DNA of 64,000 nucleotides, from contig JACGCN010000016.1 of the NCBI GenBank assembly GCA_014905825.1, positions 62,001 through 126,000 of the forward strand. The letters run 5' to 3'. Positions within the stretch are counted from its first letter, which is position 1, and each line of letters starts with the position of its first letter. The stretch is from Lyophyllum atratum. Taxonomy: Eukaryota; Basidiomycota; Agaricomycetes; Agaricales; Lyophyllaceae. The notes under the pieces are model-generated. The model worked only from the letters and a program-made list of their open reading frames with translations, was not told the origin of the DNA and did no database searches. Both the position numbers and the translations under genes were made by a program. Below, in pieces: positions 45,612 to 56,704 of the stretch.

Positions 45612-46379
45612 ATGAGCTACCCACACGCAGTAAGTATCGCCATCTCTTCATTTACTCCCAACTCACGAAGGATTGCATTTAGTTTCTGGCGTCGAGCCCC
45701 ACCTGCGGAACATACTCCGCGAGTTCCAGGAAGGTGGATCGTGTCGAAGAAGTCGCACTCGGCGAGTACTCACGAGGATACGCCGGCGAGCACATGTCCC
45801 ACTTCCCGCAGGTTGAACAGCGCTCCGGGAACCTCAGTGAGTACTAATCTTCGCATCCATAAGAATCTAACGTTCTCTATAGCAACCGCTCATCGCCTTG
45901 GTCTCATCTCGATGGCTCAAGCTACGCCGTCAATCGTACAAGGCCCGTACTACCGCCCTCCCATTCCCCACATTCGTACCACTGCCACCACGCCGTACGT
46001 GCCAACATTCGACCCCCTTGCTGCGAAGTACGCAGCGCTGCACGCTGCTCGGAAGGCAGCGGCTTCTTCGCCAGCTGCTACCAGGATCCGTCGTCGCCTA
46101 CAGCCCGCCACGGCCTCGAGTCTGAACCGGATGACGAGCTTACCGTCAACCTCGACCTCCGCGACACCTGCACCGGCCTCGACCTCGACTACGACCGCCA
46201 AGTTCTCCGCCTTGCCCCCACAGGAGAAGAAGCTCGTCCAGTACTTCGTGTCAGGGCGGGGTATTCTGTCGTGGGGGTGGGAGGCGATGTGGGAGAAGTG
46301 CGGGTTATGCGGGGACGTGTTTCTTAACAGTACGTTTGCAGTGCGCCCCGAAGAATGCCGCGGCATCGAACTCGATTAA
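45612..46379 (+). CDS. Hypothetical Ala/Ser/Thr-rich protein
   Basis: Exons 45612-45629, 45683-45836 and 45883-46379 give 222 residues. The two introns sum to 99 nt, so the unspliced frame is also open. The middle is Ala/Ser/Thr-rich and basic. The C terminus looks structured (LPPQEKKLVQYFVSGRGILS, then WGWEAMWEKCGLCGDVFL) with a CGLC pair. An upstream open stretch (45479-45630) in another frame could be an earlier exon, so the start is uncertain. Unknown family. Confidence 0.5.
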   Translation: MSYPHAVSIAISSFTPNSRRIAFSFWRRAPPAEHTPRVPGRWIVSKKSHSASTHEDTPASTCPTSRRLNSAPGTSVSTNLRIHKNLTFSIATAHRLGLISMAQATPSIVQGPYYRPPIPHIRTTATTPYVPTFDPLAAKYAALHAARKAAASSPAATRIRRRLQPATASSLNRMTSLPSTSTSATPAPASTSTTTAKFSALPPQEKKLVQYFVSGRGILSWGWEAMWEKCGLCGDVFLNSTFAVRPEECRGIELD

Positions 46380-46545
46380 TATACCTACTGTGCAACTCAT
46401 TGACTCGACTCGAAGGACTCTTAACTGATGCGTATACTTACCTCGCTCATGTAACCAATCCATAGCCTTTATAATTATGTCGCCCATAGCCGTTTTACAG
46501 TAATCCAAATAAGTTAAACAATGTCAAGTGCTGAACAATGGGTAC

Positions 46546-48715
46546 ATGAACAATGGGGCCATGGCCACGTACGTACATATTTAACGTTTGCTTATGTTAC
46601 TTGGCTCTGACATCTCTTTCCCGCCCCCCTCTTCCGTAGGCTGTTCCACCGCAGGCTCCTCCAAGGTATGTCGCGTGTTATGTTTTGAGGAAGGTGGGGT
46701 CCTTGGTCTGGCGCAGAGATCGCGCCTCGGTCACGCCGCGCATACCAAAGCCACCTACCTTCCTTTCAACATAGCCTCCCCGCCACTGAACGAAGCGTTG
46801 CTGACCTTTTAAAATGCAGGTGGCTTGTGCTCAATGGATTCCCAGGTTCTCCTCCAAGGTCTGTCGCGTGTTATGTTTTGAGGAAGGTGGGATCTTTGGT
46901 CTGGCGCAGAGATCGCGCCTCGGTCACGCCGCGCATACCAAAGCCACCCACCTTCCTTTAAACATAGCCTCCCCACCAATGAACGAAGTGTTGCTGAGCT
47001 TTTAGAATGCAGATGGCTTGTACTCAATGGATTCCCAGGTTTCTCTGGTACGTCCATCCTTCCGAAAAAATGCGGCATCATTAAAAACAAATGATCAGGA
47101 TCCTTTGGGCCTCGGCTTCAAATGCCACACCGTTCCCGAGCTCGACCTATCCAGGCTTCTTGGCGCAGCTCTGCAGAGAGAGACGGACGCGATGCGCGGT
47201 GGCGCAAACAGTGCTTCCGCACAGGAGTTAGGTACGAGCCCCTGCCTTCACGCGTCCCTACCTCCCTTGACGCGTCAAAAACTCTGCAGCAAATTCCGCT
47301 TCGACCCAGCATCCAGCGTCGAACCCACCTCCAGCCACAAACGCGCCTCCAGCCTCGAACATGCCGCCTGTCAACACCCCTCCTCCCATCGACGCGTCCG
47401 GTCTGTCCGAGCTTCGCGGGACCGTGCGTCACAAAATGGCTCGCAAAATGAAACGCCAACACAAGCGGCTGGTAATTGACACGCGCATCCGGGAGGCGCG
47501 CTTGAACCTTTCGAACATCAAACGCGCCAATAGCCATGCAGTCCCGGTTGATCATAGGGACGCAGGGCATTCCAAACCCGGGTGGATTGGTCTCCGTGTT
47601 CCCACCAACGACTTGGGTGACGTTGACGAGCTCTTGAGGAAGGGTTATGAGCTCATCAGGTATGAAAGGTATAGCTTTAGTCCTGTCTCTTTTTGAATTG
47701 AGCTCACCAAGTTATCAGGAAGTCTTGCGCGTTTTCAGACAGGCATAGTCGGGTCTTTGCTGTATTTATTGACCGCCCCGCTGGGATGTTGGGGGTGAAT
47801 GAAGAACTGTGCTCTGCTATAGCTGATGCGCAAATTAGGCTTGAATTCGGAAAGTCTACTAACGCAAAGGACTCTTCCACGGGGGTAAAGGCTCCCCGGC
47901 GTGGAGACTTTCCGAGCATCTCCGTCGGGATATCCTATGGCAGCGGACAACTCGTAAGGCTATAGAGTCGTGATAATCTTATTCTACATCTCATGCTAAC
48001 AATACAGGAGCCCGGAAATCTGGTTCACGCCGCGAACAATCAAGATGTTCTCGACATACTTTTGCAGACTCCTGCAGTGAAGCGTACCGCGGCGTTTCAG
48101 AGCAGTGAGTTCGCCGTTACATTATTCACATGCTCCGTATTTCTGATGCGCTTTCTAGAATGCTATCGCGCCTGGATGCCCCGCCTTTACGAGGCTTCCA
48201 ACAATGTCCTTTCCCAATTGCTTGAGTGGAAACCCAACCTCCGACGAAACTTCACCAAAAGCGCCTACTGCTGCACGACGTTCAATTTTGGACCACATGT
48301 CGTTTGCAAGGGTCACCGCGACCATTTGAACTGGGCACCTGGTGGATGCATCATTACCTCAGGAGGTGCGTTCGACTACGTTCGCGGCGGACACATTGTT
48401 CTGGTTGAAGCGAAACTCGTCATCGAGTTTCCGCCTGGCTGCAGCGTCCTCATACCCTCCGCCTGCATTACGCACGGCAATACTCCCGTTCTCAAAACCG
48501 AAAACCGCATCTCGATGACACAATATACCGCCGGAGGGCTCGTACGCTGGGTCGATTACGGATGCAGGTCGGCAGGGGCCTTCGAGAAATTCGATCGCGG
48601 AGGGAAAAAAGCGGTGGATGAGAAGGGACACGAACGTTGGAAAGTTGGCGTTGGAATGTACAGCACCATCGCGGAACTGAGGGAATTCTGGGGTTCAAAG
48701 GAGGGGAGGACATAA
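46546..48715 (+). CDS. TET/JBP-like 2-oxoglutarate/Fe(II) dioxygenase
   Basis: Nine exons: 46546-46568, 46640-46665, 46820-46858, 47013-47047, 47099-47231, 47290-47668, 47719-47953, 48008-48104 and 48159-48715; about 507 residues. The basic, Pro/Asn-rich N-terminal half has MARKMKRQHKRLVIDTRIRE. The C-terminal catalytic region reads FNFGPHVVCKGHRDHLNWAP (H375xD377), FDYVRGGHIVLVEAKLVIEF, PPGCSVLIPSACITHGN (H428), then NRISMTQYTAGGLVRWVDYG (R439). The order HxD...H...R with GGH, EFPPGS-like and QYTAGG-like motifs matches the fungal TET/JBP set, which oxidises 5-methyl-pyrimidines in DNA. The 5' exons 46820-46858 and 47013-47047 come from a local duplication. The N-terminal start is less sure than the catalytic part. 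Confidence 0.75.
46655..47045. repeat. ~190-bp tandem duplication of intron plus exon within the TET/JBP-like gene
   Basis: The block gctcctccaaggt[a/c]tgtcgcgtgttatgttttgaggaagg...aatgcag[g/a]tggcttgt occurs twice in tandem (about 46655-46845 and 46847-47040) with few differences. Each copy contributes one small exon (GGLCSMDSQVLLQ and DGLYSMDSQVSL). High similarity in the intron part means a recent event. Confidence 0.85.
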
Positions 48716-48729
48716 TAATTTTTTTCTCT

Positions 48730-49040
48730 CGTCAAACTCGTACGAAATTTAAGCCTATCAACATCGTGTGTCTCTAGGAACCTCGCCATCTCGTCAACAG
48801 GCATCAAGATAAGAACCTTTCCGGTGCCTGTGTGGAGTAAGCCTTTTCCACCTGCAATAGCCTTAGCATAGGCTTCGCTCGCCTTTCCCAATGCCGTCTG
48901 GGATTTTGCGAGAGCCTGTGATAGATCTGCATGCCGTTTTGGCTCGACCCTTATGTCGATCGTCGACAGCGCCTCTGCGTATCGAGTTACCTCCGCTTCG
49001 TGTTTTGAAAGTTTGAGCGACGCTTTACGAATTTCTTATT
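48730..49040 (-). pseudogene. Orphan coding fragment antisense to the 3' side of the TET/JBP-like gene
   Basis: Minus-strand frame reading EIRKASLKLSKHEAEVTRYA, ADLSQALAKSQTALGKASEA, GKGLLHTGTGKVLILMPVDE, then FLETHDVDRLKFR. The composition (helical, Ala/Lys/Glu) looks genuinely coding. There is no start, and it opens right after an in-frame TAA without an acceptor site, so it is probably a truncated gene piece. Its 3' end abuts the stop of the dioxygenase gene. Unknown family. Confidence 0.4.
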
Positions 49041-49095
49041 GTGTTTCCCGACGAACAGGCATTCCTTCGTTTCAGACGAAGGAATGCGTGTTTGT
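49020..49095. repeat. Hairpin-forming inverted repeat
   Basis: gcattccttcgt and acgaaggaatgc (12 bp, perfect) flank a 5-nt loop ttcag, with a further imperfect extension on both sides (gtgtttcccgacgaaca against tgtttgtcagaaaaacac). It lies just beyond the orphan fragment. Confidence 0.75.
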
Positions 49096-49516
49096 CAGAA
49101 AAACACAACAGGAAGACGGTTTTCTGTTTGGCAATGAACCTTTGAAAAACATCTTGCGTTTTTCTTGATTGTTTTTTAGTAAAGTTTTTGAGTGTTTCCG
49201 AAAATACCTCTTTCTAAGTAGGAAAACATGTTTATTAAACAGTGTTTGCTGCCAAACTTTTATAACCGCCAGGAGTGAATACTTGTAAACAACGCTCAGG
49301 TTGTAACATTTCAACAAAGAGATGGTGGAGAATAAATATAAGATTCATGCAACTGTTGTAATGTACGGACAAAAGCCCGATTCGAGAAGAACTTTGAACA
49401 TGATATATGTATATGCAGCGCAAATTGAACATGTGTACGAAACCTAAGGAGAGATCATAAGTAATCTTATCGATGTTGTGATCGTGAATCATTGAAACTC
49501 ACAGTCCCACTAGGCC
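49096..49516. other. AT-rich spacer
   Basis: Long T and A runs, no gene seen. It may be the remainder of a small element whose end is the hairpin. Confidence 0.4.
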
Positions 49517-51731
49517 TTACTTAGGCTTACTCAAGTTCCAGGAGGGTCTCCCGTCGGAACTGAAATTCAGGAATCGACTTGCATCCCAGGGGCAATGGAC
49601 CGTGTGTTCGTCCGTGATAGGACGCCATTGACTGTTTTCCCGCAGCCATACAAGGCGTTTTTTTTCCCCCCCGTTGCCAAGATTGCGGAGGTGGATGTAT
49701 AGATCACCATTTTCGAGGATCTGCCCGTTTATCATCGGAGGGTGTGCCATCGCACTGGTCGACTCCGAGGCATACCACACGTTAACGCCTTTGTGGGGTT
49801 TTCGAACACTGACAATGTACTTATAGACCCTGAGGTCTGGGTCGTCTGTGACAGCCTCACAATGCAGGCCGCGGCGACCTAATCTGAGGATGTCAACGTC
49901 ATTGAGATGGGCACTATCTGTATTTGATCAAAACCACTGACGGTAGCGTTGTGGAATCAAAGTCTTTAGGACTACCAGAAGGTTAGCCCGTAGTGAATGA
50001 CCTCCGTTGAGGAGCACTCACATTGCTTTACCTTGGCCGATCGATGGGTCTGGCCGTGGAGTACCAGGCCTGGACGGACATGAGCATTAGTGTCTGCAAC
50101 GGAGGCATCGGAGACCTACTGAGATTGAGAAGGTTGGGGAGCAGAAACTCGGACAGGTCCGGAGCTTGCAGACTCTTGGGTGGTCAGCGATGGCTGGAAG
50201 CTGTAAGGCGTTCATGATCAAATACAGTTCATGAAGTGAAAAAATCTATATACTCAAGGAACTGATTTAACGAGTTCTGGTGATCCGGAGACGGCTGGTG
50301 GTGTATCCCAGACTGATATTGTGTATTCTGGGGACTGCCACGAAAGTAAAAGGTCGGTGCATTGATAGGTAAACGCATCGATGACTCACTGTGAGACCGT
50401 CTGCACATATTGAGGCCAGACTTGCTGAGCGCTCTCGTGATGTTGAGGGGTGCGTTGCTGATGACTGAAGATAGTTATTATAAAGCCTCGGAGTAATTAT
50501 ACAGAAATCTGAGACTAACACGACGAAACTAGGGGCCGGCGGAGCCTGATGAGTCACTCCGTAAGATGGATAAGGCGCACTGCTGAAAGCCGTCAAGTCT
50601 CTTCTATTTGACAGGTGATCAGAGGCTTACTTAGGCGAAGGAACTGGTTGCAGCTGCTGCGAAGGGTTCCAGGGCACTCTGTTAAAAGTGTCAATGCCTG
50701 ATTGTTGGACTAGGAAAGGACCCACGACGGTGGAGGCCCATGCGGATGGCTCCAGGGGCTGCGAAACACATCAGCACTTGATCTGGCGGAGGCAGGAGTC
50801 AAAGCTCACCTTGAGGAAGTTAGATGAGAGCCGGGTTGAAGGGGCGCCGGTTGGGGTGGTGCCTGAGTCGCTGAGAGCGGCGATACTCTGTAATAGGCGT
50901 CAACAGCTGAGCTTTATGTATGCGAAAGGACCAACTGCACTGCAGGTGGTTGAACTGGAGCCTCTTGCTGAAGGTGGCTGTTGGGGCTGTGAAAACATCG
51001 GCAATTGATCATGATCAGTGTACAGGAGGAACGAGAGGTTTACCTCGAGCGATCTGGCTGAGGGCTAGGTTGGGAAGCGAGCGATTGCGGGATCGCTTGG
51101 TGTGATTCTGACGTACGCGGCCTGAAAGATGCAATTCTTATCGGACGGGCTGCCTCTGGTGATGCCCCCTCTGTACTTACTGAGGTTGATCAGCCGCTCG
51201 TTGCTCGCCTTTGTCGCCAGCTAGCCGGTCTAGAAATCTACATGCAATGGTGGATGAACGTGACTAGTCTTCCTCCTGAAACAGGAAGACGAACCTTATC
51301 TTGTGTTTCTCGGCACTGGGGGTTGGTGAGTTCTGCGACTCGTCGCGTGCATTTCCAGAGAGCGCGGGACCTCTGCCCCTGCTTCCTTGACTTCCAGGAC
51401 TGGGTCAAGAAGTGGGAAGAATGAGATCTGGAGAACAGTAAGGCATGCTAAAGCAAAACCTACACGGAAAATCGACCTGGTGGATGCGGAGTCCGAGGCT
51501 CCTTCCGCACCCCAGAGTCGCCAGTGCCGCCGGAAACGTTACGAGACCGATCGCGATCACGATAACGTAGATCCTCGTTGTCGGATATCGACAATTCGCC
51601 TAGCAAGAACTTCGCATTCAGGTCAGTGGATGTACTGCAGAAAGTAAACCAATACATACATCGATTGCTTCTGGGTCGTGATATGCGGCCCTCCCGCTAG
51701 ACGGCAACTCGACTTGGGGTGGAAAGGGCAT
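49517..51731 (-). CDS. Pro/Gln/Ser-rich multi-exon protein with small C-terminal domain
   Basis: Exons are clear at the 3' side: 49517-49917, 50032-50069, 50120-50200, 50272-50334, 50390-50464 and further ones up to about 51230, with introns of about 50 nt apart from the 3'-most one (~114 nt). The central part is disordered (HHQQRTPQHHESAQQVWPQY, IHHQPSPDHQNS, RVSAPQPSQSQPGTPRP). The last exon encodes a likely globular region: DVDILRLGRRGLHCEAV, VYKYIVSVRKPHKGVNVWYA, LENGDLYIHLRNLG, VHCPWDASRFLNFSSD. A start at 51731 (MPFPPQVELPSSG) is plausible, but the exons between 51230 and 51731 are not fully resolved. Function unknown. Confidence 0.6.
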
Positions 51732-52206
51732 GCTGCTCAGACGATACGTATTGATCAATTGGCAACGCCGGATATATATATATATATATTTACATGCTTG
51801 CAAAAATTCGGAGTACTGGGTGTGCATGATCAGACTTTCAAGTCAGGCGACCTTATCGGAACAATCAGAAGCGGTCCACATGTGAAAGATGACTCTGAAA
51901 TACTTTTGGACCGCTCAAATGCTGATCATGATCATGAAAGCGCTCGATTGGCAAAAATGAAACATGCGGAAGCACAGGTAAAAAGGAAAAAAGAGAAAGT
52001 TATTTAGAATTCCGTCCCGACCTCCATCACCCTTCCAAAGGAGCCTATCAGGAAGTTATCAAGCTCTGTGGAGGCATCAAAAAGAAGTAATCATACCCGA
52101 AGATACTGATTCAGGGGGATCCCTAGCGAGTACGCGTCCTCGATGCGAGACGCGAAACTGATGCAAATATGTGTGAACGTGTGGTTCTAACATTAAGGAC
52201 AGATGC
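51732..52206. other. Spacer
   Basis: Contains a short TA-dinucleotide run (near 51773-51790) and an unassigned plus-strand frame ending at 52007. No gene supported. Confidence 0.4.
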
Positions 52207-52764
52207 TCACAATCTAGCGGCGCGGTCCACGACTTCCTTTGGGGCCCGAGGGCGGGAGTGGACAGTGGTCAGTGGCCCGCTGGAGAAAACGGCGACCTCG
52301 CCTTTAAAGGGTTCGCCCATGATGGCAGCGATGGCTAAATTGGGAGGGGCTTTCTCGGAACGCCATCCTAACAGATAGAATGAGTGCGGGCCCATGTCCA
52401 GTCGGGCGCTGTATATGTCCGGCCTTTCCGTTGCCGGCATCCTGAAATGAGCTTGGATCAGAGGTTGGGCTCTGGTGGATCCAGGGCGGAACCGGAAGTA
52501 ATGGAGCGACCGCTTTCTTCTATTGGTTGAAAACAGGTAGGCGTGAGCCCCCTGATTCCTCTTCTCAACCATCAGCCTTAGAGAATATTCAAAAGCAAGC
52601 CGAGCAATACTTACCATGTCAGGAGGCTGGGCAGCGACGACGGGCCTGGGGGTACACCGGCAGGCCCTCCTCTGGGCACGTACCAATATCATTACTTGTA
52701 CACCGTATATTAGGTAGGAGTCACTGACCTCCTGAACACGGCCAGAACGCAGAAGCATAACCAT
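52207..52764 (-). CDS. Hypothetical protein, possibly spliced
   Basis: An open frame of 185 codons on the minus strand. The second half looks coding (LHYFRFRPGSTRAQPLIQAH, PHSFYLLGWRSEKAPPNLAI, GPLTTVHSRPRAPKEVVDRA). A gtaagt donor within the first half (PPDM|gtaagtatt) suggests the true product is spliced. No domain recognised. Confidence 0.4.
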   Translation of the reverse strand: MVMLLRSGRVQEVSDSYLIYGVQVMILVRAQRRACRCTPRPVVAAQPPDMVSIARLAFEYSLRLMVEKRNQGAHAYLFSTNRRKRSLHYFRFRPGSTRAQPLIQAHFRMPATERPDIYSARLDMGPHSFYLLGWRSEKAPPNLAIAAIMGEPFKGEVAVFSSGPLTTVHSRPRAPKEVVDRAARL

Positions 52765-53781
52765 TCTTAGTGCGTTGGAAGTGCGAATATCGATTTGAAG
52801 ATAGAGGTTGTTGTGAGCAATCTATGGTGGTAGGATAAATCTGAGCTGAGGGTGATGTCTTAAATACCTGCTCGGAGTCACCTCGAGGCTGTATACGTAG
52901 CCCTTTTGCAACGTTCTCATCGCCATGATCATCGACAAAACGAAATTTACATTTCTGTAAAATATTCCTTTGTCGCATATAAATTCATCTTTCTCAGTTA
53001 AATTTGTACTATTTGTTTGGGACCACGCCACATGTTCCATAAGCGCACGCGCGCGCAGAATCCGGATGTCAGATTTCCGCGATCGGGCATGCACATGTAC
53101 ATGCGCAAGGCGCGCTAGTGGTTCCATTTCATATCAATACGAGCTAGCGCTGTCGTGCGAATTCGCCCTGATCAAATTCAAGAAAGGTGGAAACGATTCA
53201 GTTTTGTTTCCGGTGGCAAATAGTAGTGCAGTATTGCCTGACTTTCGATGTTTCGAAGCTATTGGGCGCCCAGATCTATATAGATACAAGTCAGCACAAA
53301 AAATAAGAAAGACGCGCTTGTACGATGCGACCCACCTATCGAGAACCGGACCGGTTGATGACAGGGTAGTGGCGCAATGGCCGCACCTGATCATAACATG
53401 TGTGGGGGATTAGAGGGTATGTATCTGTAGATCTAGATCTCCAGTTTCACGGATTGGGATTCGAAGGATTTGAAATTATCGACATAAGCGATGGCTATGC
53501 TCTCCGAATCCGCTCCGGATGGATCCATGCATGATGCATGCGTACTGCGATCAATATCTTGGATGATCATGGGACTAGCTGCTAGGTGCGCATGGCCATG
53601 GGGAGCGCCTACTGGCATATGCATGCTGCCCATGAGCGTTAACATGGGTTTAGCTCGTGTACTATAGTCAGCCGAGCGGCATGTACACGTTTCTGCTTTC
53701 CGCGAGCTAGCTATAGGTCGCGGGTGAACTTGAAAAATCTATCTCGAAACTACCTAGTCTACGTATTACTCTCAATCTCTT
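52765..53781. other. Intergenic, palindromic-word-rich
   Basis: No gene seen. From about 53030 the sequence is crowded with self-complementary words: cgcgcgcg-like runs, acatgtacatg, agatctagatct, gatgcatgcg, gccatggg. The same texture recurs at 57.2-57.7 kb and 62.0-62.4 kb. Confidence 0.6.
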
Positions 53782-55853
53782 ATGGAGGCCGTGGATAGCA
53801 AGATCCCTACATTTCCACAACATAGATCTCTCTACACCAGCGATGAGCGGGTCATAACTGCTCTCCGGTTTGATCAAGACGCTCAATACCTCGCCACTTG
53901 CGATCGAGCTGGACTTTTGATTGTGCGTACAATTACGACCGTATACGGGCTATACCTACATGTTCGATTAATCATTCTCATTATGTATAGATTTACTTCG
54001 TACCTACTCTTGAGGTCGCAAGAAACTTCAAAGCCAAGACCGGTATTGGATGCGTGGCGTGGCATCCTAAAGTATCCCGGAAACTCGCCATTGGGTGCGA
54101 GAACGGGGACGTAAATGTAATACGCGTCTCTGAACGCACAGAGAGCATGAACGTAAGGGAACGATTTCCAACCAAGGTTTTTCGGCAACTCACCATATGT
54201 AGAACGACGCCTTGGACACATTCTATGAGTTCGATTGCCCCATCCGACATCTCGAATATGGGGAAACCGGCAGACACATGGCCGTTGCATTTGATTTCGA
54301 CGTCTGTCTCTTTGAAGGTCAGCTTCCGATGCAGCTGTGGATGGTAAAATGACTCACATGTCCTTAGAGGACACTGGCGATGCCGAACGCCTCCCCATAA
54401 CACCTAAAGCCTCAGGCTCTAGATCAATTATACGCGGAACCCATTTCGTCAAAGACGAGAAGTTAATTGTATGTTTCATGGACCCAGAGTCCGGAATTCT
54501 GTAAGTTCTCATATCCACAGAAAAGATCAACAGCTTATAGGCTGTCCCCTAGCGTCTATTCGACCTCCTCCCCACCGACAGTCCTCTTTCGACTGGAGCC
54601 GAGGGCACAGAGCTTGACAATGTATTTGACTCTCTCTCCTGGATCTTGTCGCTGCTCATGCAAGTTCTATAGCGGAGCGTCAGCCATCTCCCCCTCGGGC
54701 ACAATGCTGGCCGTCTCCAACTATCGCGACGGAGTAGACTTCTACTCCCTCCAGAAACGGAGGTGGTATGCCACCACCAAGTTCGACGTCAAGGAGAGTT
54801 ATGTCGCAAGCCTGCAATTCATCGGCAGCGATAGCGTCGCTGTAGGGCACAGCCGTGGTGACGTGGTCTTTGCTACTACGTTGATGAAGGAAAACCCGAT
54901 CCGGGTAGACCTGATGCTGCCAAATTCACGTGAGTGTCAATAGTGGGTCGAATTTCTGGAGGCTTACACAGCATATAGGAGTGTCGTTGGTGGTGAGTTG
55001 GTATCTACACCTCCAGAGGGGTAGTTAATGCAAAGAGACTTTAGGCTGTTGGATGGCGCGACGGAAAAGCCGTTATTGCCGCTGCGAGCACCAGCACTGG
55101 AGGAGGCCCTATTGCCACTAATCGCGGACCAAGGACGTCTATGATAACAATCATGGAGGTAAGTCGAAGTGAGATATCGCGACGCAGACAACTGACCGAC
55201 TGGTATTCCAAAGCAACCGCAGGAGAGCACCAAGGAAAAGACGACCGAAAAAGTCAGCAGGGTACGAGTTAAACCCTCTGTCTCCTTCTCCTCGTACCTG
55301 ACGATTTGATATCTCACCCTAGAGATGCTGTTCTTGGAAATGGCGGGTATGGAATATAGTCCTACTCTTCATGGTCTGCTCGAGCATCCGTTTCGCTTTG
55401 ATGAACAAGGATGCATTTCCCGAAGGTCTCGATGCGCTACTACCTCGCAGGACGGTGATCATGACGATCACGCATACGCAGACCGAAGACCACACTACGA
55501 CCTCAACTGTACGTGAAACCCGAACTTCGAAAAGCGTCATCTTCGTTCCTGAGACCCACACGGTCGAGGCCATTCGAACGCGGAATGTCACCTACACCGT
55601 CACGATTAGACCGTCGGCTACGACAATAGCATCACGCCCGGACACATGCGCCTCGAGGGTGTATCAGATTGGGGACGCGAAGGACGCGGCGTTGCCGAAG
55701 GTCAACACCTTGGACCTCGCCCCGGATGAGGTGATGATGTACGTTTCGCCAACGACTATCACCGAAACCGTGACGGAGACCCAGCGAGAAATGACATTGC
55801 TCGCTATTGAAGAGGTAGCGGTCACGGAGACTTCGACAGTACAAGGCGGTTGA
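53782..55853 (+). CDS. WD40-repeat protein with a transmembrane segment and Thr-rich C-terminal part
   Basis: Ten exons: 53782-53922, 53991-54152, 54203-54317, 54368-54500, 54553-54621, 54673-54929, 54979-54992, 55045-55158, 55214-55261 and 55323-55853; 527 residues. WD-type blades include RVITALRFDQDAQYLATCDR, IGCVAWHPKVSRKLAIGCEN and ASAISPSGTMLAVSNYRDGV. A basic linker leads to a hydrophobic helix (WNIVLLFMVCSSIRFALM, about residue 360-380). A Thr/Val-rich region follows (VIMTITHTQTEDHTTTSTVR, YTVTIRPSATTIA). This implies a cytosolic propeller anchored in a membrane with a luminal or surface tail. After the stop, another frame encodes a second hydrophobic stretch (VWWLSLMVVMAVVGYVGIAM). 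The paralogue at 62588 has the same intron positions. Confidence 0.75.
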
Positions 55854-56704
55854 ATCGCGAGCAAGTTTGGTGGCTCTCGCTAATGGTAGTCATGGCGGTT
55901 GTGGGTTACGTAGGGATCGCAATGGGCTCCGGTGCAATGTATGTTTTAGAATGCATGTTTATCAACCGCTGAGCGTAGTCCAAGTCGCTCTTACAATCCG
56001 AAGTACGTAAGTGGCAAGCTATCCTCAGCTGCATCTGCTAGGTGTTTGCAAGAATGACCTGCCCGACGAGCCAGCTGTCCAAAGCTCAACGCCCCCCCGA
56101 CGGCACGAGGTACTCGGCCTCCTTTTAGACACATAACCAAGACAATCCATGTCTAGGTGTACCATTCTGATCCTCCGCGGTGTTCTAGCGTGGGGGTCGT
56201 TCCACAACATGCTCGGACGCCGAGAGGGACATGCACGGGGAGGCGGGCTGTTGGTGACGAGAGAGGAATGCAAGTATATCCCATGCGCAGCTAACTGACC
56301 CCCATCTCGGGACTGCCTTCCCCCGGCGTCCGGTAGAAGCCTTCCTTTACTCGGTTTTCTTGTAATAATCTTGATTCGGTATCCAATAAATCGCCTGAGG
56401 AGACTGGGTCAGAACGCGAAGAGGTGTTCATGATGTAGGACACACCTAGATCTTCACTCTCTCCATGCTCACCTCCGGCGCTATAGACCTCATCTTTGAA
56501 ACCGGACCGCTGCCATATATGTGTTCCGAATCTCCTGTTCCTAGCATTCGCGTCGCGTAAGTATTTTTTTTATTCAAGTTTGACGCGACGTATCGTACCT
56601 CCTTCTCCGAATCTCTTCGTGACCTCTTTTTTCCTTCTTAAGCTTCTTCGTGCATAAGCGGCATCTGGGATGTGTACTGAAAAGCTTGCATAGTTCATTT
56701 CGGG
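55854..56704. other. Intergenic, no gene seen
   Basis: Begins with the out-of-frame hydrophobic segment that follows the WD40 gene stop; otherwise no supported feature. Confidence 0.45.

Noticed and set aside
45950..46366. Long minus-strand frame opposite the Ala/Ser/Thr-rich gene
   Set aside because: Its Ala/Val/Glu/Gly-rich composition is the complement of Ser/Thr/Ala codons, and no start or introns support it.
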